In this document: in pieces, positions 1 through 5,286 of the stretch
Layout of the letters: each line of letters opens with the position of its first letter
Numbering within the stretch: the first letter of the stretch is position 1
Source of the DNA: Pseudomonadota bacterium
Lineage (GTDB): Bacteria > Pseudomonadota > Gammaproteobacteria > Acidiferrobacterales > UBA6901
Direction of reading: 5' to 3'
DNA: 5,286 nucleotides
Assembly (NCBI GenBank): GCA_021783175.1
Contig: JAJXUF010000206.1
Location: 1 to 5,286, forward strand
Notes under the pieces: model-generated
What the model was told of the DNA's origin: nothing
What the model saw: only the letters and a program-made list of their open reading frames with translations
Database searches by the model: none
Position numbers and translations under genes: made by a program

Positions 1-188
1 TCGTTATTCAGCCCACCGGCTTGCTGTATCTGGTGTGCGGCACTTTTGAGGCTGCTCCCCTGTTTCAGGGAAAATTCAAAAGGGGTGTGTTCCAGCGGGA
101 TCGAGGTGCGCGCATAGTAAGTGAACAGACCTGCCACTATGACCAGGATGAATAGTAGCCACAACAGCAATTCTTTAATGACACTCAT
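1..188 (-). CDS. mltG: Endolytic murein transglycosylase MltG, N-terminal part only
   Basis: This is the first 62 codons of a gene that runs off the left edge of the window. The ATG at 188-186 is followed by a short cytoplasmic head (MSVIKE), then a hydrophobic membrane segment at about residues 7-23 (LLLWLLFILVIVAGLF), and then a periplasmic stretch with the pattern IPLEHTPFEFSLKQGSSLKS, which resembles the start of the LysM-like region of YceG/MltG proteins. MltG is an inner-membrane lytic transglycosylase that cuts nascent glycan strands and so limits their length. The catalytic domain lies outside the window, so activity cannot be judged. An AGGA at 200-203 lies 11 nt upstream of the ATG, inside pabC. 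The gene overlaps the pabC 3' end by 14 nt, which suggests translational coupling. The identification rests on the N-terminal pattern plus its position after pabC, the usual place for this gene in fab clusters. Confidence 0.85.
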   Translation of the reverse strand, partial: MSVIKELLLWLLFILVIVAGLFTYYARTSIPLEHTPFEFSLKQGSSLKSAAHQIQQAGGLNN

Positions 189-987
189 CGTTTAACCATT
201 CCTGTATCTTCCAGGCACCCGGATGTTGTGTGCGCCGGTACGCGGCAAGTTCGCACACCGGCCACAGCCCAAATACACTGTTGACCAGAAATATCTCATC
301 TGCAAGCATGAGCTCTTCCATGCGGATATCCGCCACATTGCAGGATACGCCATGCTGTTTGGCCCAGTCCATCACACGGGCTCTTTGTACACCCGCCACA
401 CCGCAGCGCGAGAGGTTCGGTGTATAGAGAATTTTTCCGCGCAACATGAACAAGTTACTTCGCGTTCCACCAATGACGTTGCCGGATATGTCGTTCAGCA
501 GGCCTTCCTGCACATCCTGCCCTTGCCATTCGCTTGAGGCGAGCACGTTTTCCAGGCGATTGAGGTGTTTGATGCCGGCCAGCAATGGCTGATGTCCCAA
601 ACGCAGCTTGCATACATGGAGGCGCACGCCTTGTCTGGCATAGTCCGCCGGATAGGCTGCCGCTGGCGTGACACTGAGTATGCGAGTCGCTTCGGATTGG
701 GCTGAAGGCGCGTAGCCCCTGCTTGAAACGCCACGCGTGATGATGATCTTGGCAACGCCTTCGCCCTGAGTCTTGCCCAACTGTTGCAGCTCGCTGAACA
801 GCACCAACGCCGAAGGGCAGGAAATTTTCAGTGTGTTGCAGTCTTGCTGCAGTTTGGCGTACTGGCGTTCCCAGCAGACGGGACGACCAGCTTGCATACG
901 CAGGGTGCGGAACACCCCGTCGCCGTATGACAAACCACGATCTTCCGCATTGATTGTGTTACCTGACGCGCCGTTGATCAGCATCAC
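175..987 (-). CDS. pabC: Aminodeoxychorismate lyase (4-amino-4-deoxychorismate lyase)
   Basis: A PLP-dependent fold-type IV enzyme that splits 4-amino-4-deoxychorismate into 4-aminobenzoate and pyruvate, in the folate branch. At 270 residues it matches the usual length (E. coli about 269). Visible motifs, counted from the GTG start: LING at 3-6, the DRGLSYGDGVFRT block at 16-28, ITRG at 83-86 followed by GYAP, and LAGIKHLNRLENVLA at 136-150, with K140 as the PLP Schiff-base lysine. The stretch TRSNLF at 175-180 and YTP at 188-190 also fit the family. Odd point: the Glu expected just before it (in a V-x-E-x-T/C-x-x-N-L-F pattern) is Gly173 here. The start is ambiguous: GTG at 987-985 is immediately followed by ATG at 984-982, a difference of one residue. 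It begins 9 nt after fabF and overlaps mltG by 14 nt. A related class IV aminotransferase is the main alternative, but the LAGIKHLNRLE signature and the operon position favour PabC. Confidence 0.93.
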   Translation of the reverse strand: MMLINGASGNTINAEDRGLSYGDGVFRTLRMQAGRPVCWERQYAKLQQDCNTLKISCPSALVLFSELQQLGKTQGEGVAKIIITRGVSSRGYAPSAQSEATRILSVTPAAAYPADYARQGVRLHVCKLRLGHQPLLAGIKHLNRLENVLASSEWQGQDVQEGLLNDISGNVIGGTRSNLFMLRGKILYTPNLSRCGVAGVQRARVMDWAKQHGVSCNVADIRMEELMLADEIFLVNSVFGLWPVCELAAYRRTQHPGAWKIQEWLNDECH

Positions 988-996
988 GGCGCGGGA

Positions 997-2229
997 TCAG
1001 ACCTTGCGGAATACCAAGGAGCCGTTGGTTCCGCCGAAGCCGAAATTGTTGTTCACAGCCACATCGATCTTCATCTGGCGTGCCGTGTTGGCACAATAGT
1101 CCAGATCGCACTCCGGATCCTGCTCGAAAATATTGATCGTGGGCGGAGCGATTTGATGATGGATCGCCAGCACGCAGAACAGGGACTCGATACCACCCGC
1201 CCCGCCCAGCAAGTGGCCGGTCATCGATTTGGTGGAACTCACCACCAGTTTTTTTGCATGGTCGCCGAACGCCAGTTTGATCGCTTCGGTCTCATTTTTG
1301 TCGCCTAAGGGGGTCGAAGTGCCATGCGCGTTGACGTATTGCACCTGATCAGGATTCAAAGCCGCATTGCGCAAGGCATTGATCATGCTGCGTTTTGGTC
1401 CGTCAGTGCTCGGTGCGGTCATGTGATAGGCATCGGCGCTCATGCCGTAGCCCGTGATCTCCGCGTAGATCTTGGCGCCACGCGCCTTCGCATGTTCGTA
1501 CTCTTCCAGTACCAGTACGCCAGAGCCCTCGCCCATTACGAAGCCGTCGCGATCCTTGTCCCAAGGACGGCTGGAGGTTGCCGGGTCATCGTTGCGGGTG
1601 GACAGTGCCTTGGCAGAAGAGAAACCGCCGACCGCCAGAGGCGAGATCGTCGATTCCGAACCGCCGGCGATCATCACATCGGCGTCGCCATATTCGATGA
1701 TGCGCGACGACTCGCCGATGCTGTGCGTACCGGTGGTACAGGCGGTCACGACGGAGAAGTTCGGCCCCTTCAACCCGTACATGATGGACAGGTTGCCTGA
1801 GATCATGTTGATGATGGTACCGGGGATGAAAAACGGCGAAATCTTGCGCGGTCCGCCCGCCAGGAAATCGCTATGCGTCTCTTCAATCATCGGCAAACCG
1901 CCGATGCCGGAACTGATGCAAACACCGATACGCTCGGCGTTCTGTTCCGTTACCATCAGGCCGGAGTCCTTGAATGCCTCCATCCCGGCCACAAGTCCGA
2001 AATGAACGAAGCGATCCATGCGCCGGGCATCCTTGGCAGGAAGGTATTGGGTTACCTCGAATCCCTTGACCTCCCCCGCCACTTGGCAGGCGAAGGCACT
2101 GGGATCGAAGCGGGTGATACGCCCGATACCGGATTTTCCTGCCACGATGTTTTGCCATGTTTCGGCAACCCCGACACCGACGGGCGTAATTGCGCCCAAT
2201 CCGGTCACTACCACTCTGCGCCTAGCCAA
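997..2229 (-). CDS. fabF: 3-oxoacyl-[acyl-carrier-protein] synthase II (KAS II)
   Basis: This cytoplasmic condensing enzyme elongates acyl-ACP with malonyl-ACP, releasing CO2. At 410 residues it is close to the family norm of about 412. The thiolase-fold catalytic triad is intact: Cys164 in TACTTGTHSIG, His302 in VNAHGTSTPLGD and His339 in SSTKSMTGHLLGGAGG, with Lys334 also kept. The C-terminal loop NNNFGFGGTNGSLVF (393-407) is standard. The acyl-pocket Ile of the SGIGG motif is present at 109. The start codon is TTG at 2229-2227. An in-frame stop (TAA at 2259-2257) lies ten codons upstream, with no ATG or GTG between, and a GGAG at 2236-2239 sits 6 nt before the TTG. The product starts MARRRVVVTGLG, as expected for FabF. 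It lies 42 nt after acpP, the usual arrangement, and probably shares a transcript with it. The length and the AcpP-adjacent position favour FabF over FabB. Confidence 0.98.
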   Translation of the reverse strand: MARRRVVVTGLGAITPVGVGVAETWQNIVAGKSGIGRITRFDPSAFACQVAGEVKGFEVTQYLPAKDARRMDRFVHFGLVAGMEAFKDSGLMVTEQNAERIGVCISSGIGGLPMIEETHSDFLAGGPRKISPFFIPGTIINMISGNLSIMYGLKGPNFSVVTACTTGTHSIGESSRIIEYGDADVMIAGGSESTISPLAVGGFSSAKALSTRNDDPATSSRPWDKDRDGFVMGEGSGVLVLEEYEHAKARGAKIYAEITGYGMSADAYHMTAPSTDGPKRSMINALRNAALNPDQVQYVNAHGTSTPLGDKNETEAIKLAFGDHAKKLVVSSTKSMTGHLLGGAGGIESLFCVLAIHHQIAPPTINIFEQDPECDLDYCANTARQMKIDVAVNNNFGFGGTNGSLVFRKV

Positions 2230-2235
2230 ACTGGA

Positions 2236-2239
2236 CTCC
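2236..2239 (-). promoter_or_regulatory. Ribosome binding site of fabF, fixing a TTG start
   Basis: The sequence GGAG on the minus strand lies 6 nt upstream of the TTG at 2229-2227. With a stop codon upstream in frame and no ATG or GTG available, it decides the fabF start. It is also part of a short hairpin: TCCG at 2247-2244 can pair with CGGA at 2240-2237, with a three-base loop. Confidence 0.8.
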
Positions 2240-2271
2240 GCTACGGAAAGAAACGATTAGATTCAGACGTA

Positions 2272-2505
2272 TTACTTGGAATGCGTGTTGACGTAGTCAA
2301 GCGCTTGTTGAACGGTCGTGATCTTCTCTGCATCTTCGTCAGGAATCTCAACGCCGAATTCTTCTTCCAAGGCCATAACCAGCTCTACGGTATCCAGAGA
2401 GTCGGCACCCAAGTCGTTCACAAAAGAAGACTCGTTCTTGACTTCGGACTCGTTCACACCCAGTTGCTCAGCTACGATTTTTTTTACGCGTTGTTCGTTA
2501 GACAT
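2272..2505 (-). CDS. acpP: Acyl carrier protein
   Basis: A small acidic cytoplasmic carrier that holds the growing acyl chain on a 4'-phosphopantetheine arm. It presents the chain to FabD, FabH, FabG, FabF and PlsX, all encoded around it here. At 77 residues it matches the family (E. coli 77-78). The attachment site is Ser36 in the motif [20 protein letters not shown] (31-50), which spans the start of the recognition helix II and is nearly identical to that of E. coli as recalled. [19 protein letters not shown] follows for helices III and IV. The ATG at 2505-2503 has a strong AGGAG site (2514-2518) 8 nt upstream. The 79-nt leader holds its own promoter candidate, which would fit the need for far more AcpP than enzyme. 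A matching holo-ACP synthase is not in the window. Confidence 0.99.
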   Translation of the reverse strand: MSNEQRVKKIVAEQLGVNESEVKNESSFVNDLGADSLDTVELVMALEEEFGVEIPDEDAEKITTVQQALDYVNTHSK

Positions 2506-2513
2506 CCCTGATT

Positions 2514-2518
2514 CTCCT
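2514..2518 (-). promoter_or_regulatory. Ribosome binding site of acpP
   Basis: AGGAG on the minus strand, 8 nt upstream of the acpP ATG at 2505-2503. It is among the strongest Shine-Dalgarno matches in the window, in keeping with high AcpP demand. Confidence 0.8.
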
Positions 2519-2547
2519 ACTCTGATTAAAGTTCAAAAAGCGCATGT

Positions 2548-2575
2548 ATTCTACCAAACTTGCGCCAAATTCCAA
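2548..2575 (-). promoter_or_regulatory. Candidate sigma70-type promoter for acpP (and fabF)
   Basis: In the 79-nt fabG-acpP gap the minus strand reads TTGGAA (2575-2570; 4 of 6 match to TTGACA), a 16-nt spacer, then TAGAAT (2553-2548; 5 of 6 match to TATAAT). Transcription would start near 2541, giving a leader of about 35 nt that includes the AGGAG site of acpP. An internal acpP promoter within the fab operon is known in E. coli, so the placement is plausible. It is a consensus match only and no activity is shown. Confidence 0.5.
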
Positions 2576-2584
2576 AACACCACA

Positions 2585-3328
2585 TTACTCCATGTACATC
2601 CCGCCGTTCACGTGCAAGGTCACGCCCGTAATATAAGCTGCGCCCGGACTGGCCAGAAATGCGACGGCAGCTGCGATATCTGCAGGCTGACCGAGGCGTT
2701 TCAGCGGCACATGCTCAACCAGTTTTGCCCGTTGTTCCTCGCCCAACGCATGCGTCATGTCGGTATCGATGAAGCCCGGCGCGACGCAGTTGACGGTGAT
2801 GTTGCGGCTGCCGATCTCCTGCGCCAGGGATTTGGTAAATCCGACCATGCCGGCCTTGGAGGCCGCGTAGTTGGCTTGCCCAGGATTGCCCATGCTGCCA
2901 ACCACCGAGGAAATGCTGATGATGCGCCCGCCCCTGGCCTTCATCATGGCGCGCAAGACGGCGCGACTCAGGCGAAATACGGATTTGAGGTTGGTTGCCA
3001 GCACGTCGTCCCACTCCTCATCGGTCATGCGTGCCAGCAGGTTGTCCTTGGTGATGCCCGCGTTATTCACCAGAATGGAGATTTCGCCGAATTGTTCGCG
3101 GATGGCGGCCAATACCTGTTCTGTCTGGGCGACGTCGTTGACATTCAACGCAAAGCCTCTGCCCTTGACGCCTGCTCCGTCCAGGTAGGTGCTGATGGCT
3201 TGCGCGCCGCTGTCGCTGGTGGCGGTACCGATCACGGTCGCACCCTGCTTTCCCAATTCCAGTGCGATGGCCTGGCCTATCCCGCGTGAAGCGCCGGTAA
3301 CCAGTGCGATTTGTCCTTGTAGCGTCAT
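2585..3328 (-). CDS. fabG: 3-oxoacyl-[acyl-carrier-protein] reductase
   Basis: An NADPH-dependent short-chain dehydrogenase/reductase that reduces 3-ketoacyl-ACP to (R)-3-hydroxyacyl-ACP in the cytoplasm, normally as a tetramer. Its 247 residues are typical (E. coli 244). The Rossmann glycine motif TGASRGIG is at 11-18, NNAG at 88-91, Asn113 in ATNLKSVF, catalytic Ser141 in SISSVVGSMGNPGQ, and Tyr154/Lys158 in NYAASKAG. All four tetrad residues (Asn, Ser, Tyr, Lys) are therefore present. The APGFIDTDMT stretch (183-192) and the C-terminal ITGVTLHVNGGMYM are classic FabG. The ATG at 3328-3326 lies 14 nt after the fabD stop. The best Shine-Dalgarno is an AAGGGG overlapping the fabD TAA (3339-3344), 10 nt upstream, which points to translational coupling with fabD. 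Many SDR paralogues look similar, but the position between fabD and acpP settles the assignment. Confidence 0.98.
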   Translation of the reverse strand: MTLQGQIALVTGASRGIGQAIALELGKQGATVIGTATSDSGAQAISTYLDGAGVKGRGFALNVNDVAQTEQVLAAIREQFGEISILVNNAGITKDNLLARMTDEEWDDVLATNLKSVFRLSRAVLRAMMKARGGRIISISSVVGSMGNPGQANYAASKAGMVGFTKSLAQEIGSRNITVNCVAPGFIDTDMTHALGEEQRAKLVEHVPLKRLGQPADIAAAVAFLASPGAAYITGVTLHVNGGMYME

Positions 3329-3342
3329 TTGACTTTATCCCC

Positions 3343-4275
3343 TTATGCGAGTGCAGCCAAGGCCGCTTTCAATGCTTCGCCGTCATTGAGGGCCATAGCC
3401 TGCTGGTTGGTGTCGATGCGTTTGTTCAGCCCTGCCAGTACCTTGCCCGGTGCGCATTCCACGTTATGCGTGATGCCCTGCTTGCCGAATGCCTGTATCG
3501 TTTCCACCCAGCGTACCGGCAAATACAACTGGCGCACCAGTGCATCCTTGATCAAGGCGGGATCGCTATAGGCCGCCACGTCGGCATTGTGCATCACAGG
3601 TATATCCGGCGTTTTCACAGGGACATTGTTCAGGCGTGCACGCAACTGTTCGGCCGCATCTTTCATCATGACGCAATGCGAAGGCACGCTCATCGGCAGC
3701 ATGATGGCGCGCTTTGCGCCTTTTGCCTTGGCCAGCTCCATGCCCCGCTCGACCGCTGCGCGGTTCCCGGCAATGACCACTTGTCCGGGTGAGTTGTAGT
3801 TTACCGCTTCCAGAACCTCGCCTTGAGCGCCTTCGACACAGACGGCGCGTACCAGATTGTCGTCCAGGCCGAGGATCGCGGCGATGGCGCCCACGCCTTC
3901 CGGCACCGCTTGTTGCATGCACTGTGCGCGGTAGCGTACCAATGGCAATGCGTCGGCAAAATTCAATGCACCTGAGGCGACCACTGCGGTGTATTCGCCA
4001 AGACTGTGTCCGGCCACGATGGTCGGCTTCGCGCCATGCTGCGATTGCCATGCGCGGTACACGGCAATGCCCGCAGTCAGCATGATGGGCTGGGTGTTGA
4101 CCGTGGCGTTCAGGTCGGCATCGTCGCCCTCTGCGACCAGTTTCCACAGATCCTGTTTCAATACGTCCGAAGCTTCAGTGAAGGTATCGCGTACAGCGGG
4201 AAAATCGGCATAGCCGTTCATCATGCCGTGCGATTGCGAACCCTGGCCGGGAAATACGAAAGCGAACTTTGTCAT
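3343..4275 (-). CDS. fabD: Malonyl-CoA:ACP transacylase
   Basis: Transfers malonyl from CoA to the phosphopantetheine of AcpP, supplying the extender unit for FabH and FabF. The 310 residues match the family (E. coli 309). The N-terminal FVFPGQGSQSHGM (7-19) carries oxyanion Gln11. The nucleophile is Ser91 in GHSLGEY (89-95), Arg116 in RYRAQ binds the malonyl carboxylate, and the catalytic His200 is in MSVPSHC. NYNSPGQVVIAG (159-170) and the tail VECAPGKVLAGLNKR (272-286) are also standard. The ATG at 4275-4273 gives the expected MTKFAFVFPGQG start. It lies 13 nt after the fabH stop, and no clear Shine-Dalgarno is visible in that gap, so initiation probably depends on ribosomes finishing fabH. 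The C-terminus is Ala-rich and shows nothing unusual. Confidence 0.98.
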   Translation of the reverse strand: MTKFAFVFPGQGSQSHGMMNGYADFPAVRDTFTEASDVLKQDLWKLVAEGDDADLNATVNTQPIMLTAGIAVYRAWQSQHGAKPTIVAGHSLGEYTAVVASGALNFADALPLVRYRAQCMQQAVPEGVGAIAAILGLDDNLVRAVCVEGAQGEVLEAVNYNSPGQVVIAGNRAAVERGMELAKAKGAKRAIMLPMSVPSHCVMMKDAAEQLRARLNNVPVKTPDIPVMHNADVAAYSDPALIKDALVRQLYLPVRWVETIQAFGKQGITHNVECAPGKVLAGLNKRIDTNQQAMALNDGEALKAALAALA

Positions 4276-4288
4276 ATTGAGATTGAGC

Positions 4289-5218
4289 TTACCACTTGAT
4301 TAAGATTGCGCCCCAGGTGAACCCCCCGCCTACGGCTTCCAGCAGGATATTTTGCCCGGGCTTGATGCGTCCGTCGCGCACCGCCACATCCAGCGCCAAG
4401 GGAATCGACGCCGCCGACGTATTACCGTGCTTGGCAACGGTCACTACGACGTTATCCATTTCCAGGCCAAGTTTCTTGGCTGTGGCTTCGATGATCCGGA
4501 TGTTTGCCTGGTGCGGCACCAGCCAGTCGATCTCGGAGCCGACCATTTTTTGAGCTTCCAGCACTTCCTCAACCACTTCGCTCAACACCTTGACGGCAAA
4601 CTTGAATACAGCCTTTCCATCCATGGAAACCAGGGGGTCGGACTTCAGCATATGGCGATGGACGCCATCGGCATGCAATTTTGCCGCAACGATGCCGGGC
4701 TCGTCGGAAGCACGCAACACAACCGCTCCCGCGCCGTCGCCGAACAGCACGCAGGTGGTGCGGTCGTTCCAGTCCAGCAAGCGCGAAAATACCTCGGCAC
4801 CGACCACCAGGGCGGTTTTGGCTTGTCCGCCGCGAATGTACAAATCTGCCGTGTTCAAGGCGTAAACGAACCCGCCGCATACTGCCTGCATGTCGAAGGC
4901 CGCCCCGCCATTCTTGATGCCCAGTTTGTCCTGCAGGATGCACGCAGTGCTGGGGAACGGCATATCCGGCGTCGTCGTCGCCACGATGATCAGATCGATC
5001 TCGTCGGCACTGATGCCTGCGGCTTCGATCGCCTTGCGGCTGGCCTGCAGCGCCAGGTCGCTGGTCATTTCATCATCCGCGGCAAAACGCCGTTCGGCGA
5101 TACCGCTGCGTGAAAATATCCAGTCATGCGAGGTTTCGACCATCTTTTCGAGGTCGTAATTGGTCAGTACCCTGGCCGGCAGATAACTGCCGGTGCCGAT
5201 GATCCTGGAAAAAGTCAA
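4289..5218 (-). CDS. fabH: 3-oxoacyl-[acyl-carrier-protein] synthase III (KAS III)
   Basis: Starts chain synthesis by condensing an acyl-CoA primer (acetyl-CoA in most proteobacteria) with malonyl-ACP. I place the start at TTG 5218-5216, giving 309 residues beginning [14 protein letters not shown], the usual FabH opening. An AGGAG at 5226-5230 sits 7 nt upstream, and the TTG overlaps the plsX TGA. An ATG at 5257 would add 13 residues that belong to plsX in another frame. Counted from the TTG, the Cys-His-Asn triad is Cys114 ([10 protein letters not shown]), His236 (VPHQANIRI) and Asn266 ([14 protein letters not shown]). Trp33 and Arg37 of the CoA-binding WIFSRSGI motif are kept. Phe88, aligned with the E. 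coli Phe87 primer gate, suggests a short primer. The loop between HADG (183-186) and [11 protein letters not shown] (199-209) is roughly ten residues shorter than I recall for E. coli, which explains the short total length. Confidence 0.96.
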   Translation of the reverse strand: MTFSRIIGTGSYLPARVLTNYDLEKMVETSHDWIFSRSGIAERRFAADDEMTSDLALQASRKAIEAAGISADEIDLIIVATTTPDMPFPSTACILQDKLGIKNGGAAFDMQAVCGGFVYALNTADLYIRGGQAKTALVVGAEVFSRLLDWNDRTTCVLFGDGAGAVVLRASDEPGIVAAKLHADGVHRHMLKSDPLVSMDGKAVFKFAVKVLSEVVEEVLEAQKMVGSEIDWLVPHQANIRIIEATAKKLGLEMDNVVVTVAKHGNTSAASIPLALDVAVRDGRIKPGQNILLEAVGGGFTWGAILIKW

Positions 5219-5286
5219 AGCGCCTCTCCTGATGGTTGTTGGCGTGCGTGATGCCATTTTTCGACGTGTTCGCTGATGTGATTCAA
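5215..5286 (-). CDS. plsX: Phosphate acyltransferase PlsX, C-terminal tail only
   Basis: An open minus-strand frame enters from the right edge and ends at TGA 5217-5215, leaving 23 residues: [13 protein letters not shown], then a polar tail ending GEAL. It overlaps the fabH start by 4 nt in a TTGA arrangement, typical of coupled operon genes. The frame was too short for a standard ORF list. The sequence alone is not diagnostic. The name rests on position, since plsX directly precedes fabH in this conserved cluster, and on the amphipathic C-terminal helix being reasonable for PlsX. PlsX makes acyl-phosphate from acyl-ACP for the PlsY route to lysophosphatidate. No catalytic part is visible. 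Confidence 0.72.
   Translation of the reverse strand: MNHISEHVEKWHHARQQPSGEAL
5226..5230 (-). promoter_or_regulatory. Ribosome binding site of fabH, fixing a TTG start
   Basis: AGGAG on the minus strand, 7 nt before the TTG at 5218-5216. It lies inside the last codons of plsX and is the main argument for the TTG over the ATG at 5257, whose upstream bases hold no comparable site. Confidence 0.8.

Noticed and set aside
1324..2005. Two overlapping plus-strand frames antisense to fabF
   Set aside because: Both lie within fabF, have no family motif and no convincing ribosome binding site was noticed.
2535..2565. GCGCA/TGCGC inverted repeat followed by TTTTT as a rho-independent terminator after fabG
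   Set aside because: The stem is only 5 bp with a 16-nt loop, too weak for a proper terminator, and the genes on both sides normally share a transcript.
2554..2568. A sigma54-like TTTGGC...TGG pattern upstream of acpP
   Set aside because: The -12 GC element is missing and the spacing does not fit; the sigma70-type match is better.
2318..3289. A 323-codon open frame on the plus strand, antisense to acpP and fabG
   Set aside because: It runs across two well-supported genes and their intergenic gap, shows no recognisable motif, and is the kind of shadow frame expected opposite GC-rich coding sequence.
3304..3792. A 162-codon plus-strand frame antisense to fabD
   Set aside because: It covers conserved fabD coding sequence and the His/Cys-rich product has no ordered metal-binding pattern.
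4352..5113. A 253-codon plus-strand frame antisense to fabH
   Set aside because: Fully inside fabH, whose catalytic residues are all present. The antisense product is rich in His, Arg and Gln with no domain pattern, so it reads as a shadow.
1..5286. An undescribed system hidden in the window
   Set aside because: Every stretch is accounted for by a conserved fab-cluster gene or a short intergenic gap of at most 79 nt. No foreign insert, repeat array, or unexplained gene was found.

Overview
The window is a single-strand (minus) block of bacterial type II fatty-acid synthesis genes. Read in transcription order, from high to low coordinates, it holds: the 3' end of plsX, fabH, fabD, fabG, acpP, fabF, pabC and the 5' end of mltG. 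This is the classic proteobacterial fab cluster, with the same order as recalled for Escherichia coli (plsX-fabH-fabD-fabG-acpP-fabF-pabC-mltG). The proteins look proteobacterial throughout. The base composition is moderately GC-rich by eye, and the protein flavour suggests a betaproteobacterium, perhaps of the Nitrosomonadales type. That placement is an inference and was not tested by any search.

Layout: plsX tail (5215-5286) overlaps fabH (4289-5218) by 4 nt. fabD (3343-4275) follows after 13 nt and fabG (2585-3328) after 14 nt. A 79-nt gap follows, holding a good sigma70-type promoter candidate and a strong ribosome binding site for acpP (2272-2505). After 42 nt comes fabF (997-2229), then pabC (175-987) after 9 nt. 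mltG (1-188, cut by the window edge) overlaps the end of pabC by 14 nt. There is no gene-free stretch longer than 79 nt, and no RNA gene, mobile element, CRISPR array or convincing terminator was seen.

How the genes work together: FabD loads malonyl groups onto the acyl carrier protein AcpP. FabH condenses an acyl-CoA primer with malonyl-ACP to start the chain. FabG reduces the 3-ketoacyl-ACP, and FabF carries out later condensations. PlsX turns acyl-ACP into acyl-phosphate for phospholipid synthesis. PabC (4-aminobenzoate for folate) and MltG (peptidoglycan strand cleavage) are conserved passengers of this operon. The dehydratase and enoyl reductase needed to complete the cycle are not in the window.

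I found no undescribed system. Points worth a second look are: a Gly where PabC normally has the PLP-contacting Glu, a shortened active-site-side loop in FabH, TTG start codons for both fabH and fabF (each with a strong ribosome binding site), an internal promoter ahead of acpP, and a small hairpin over the fabF ribosome binding site.
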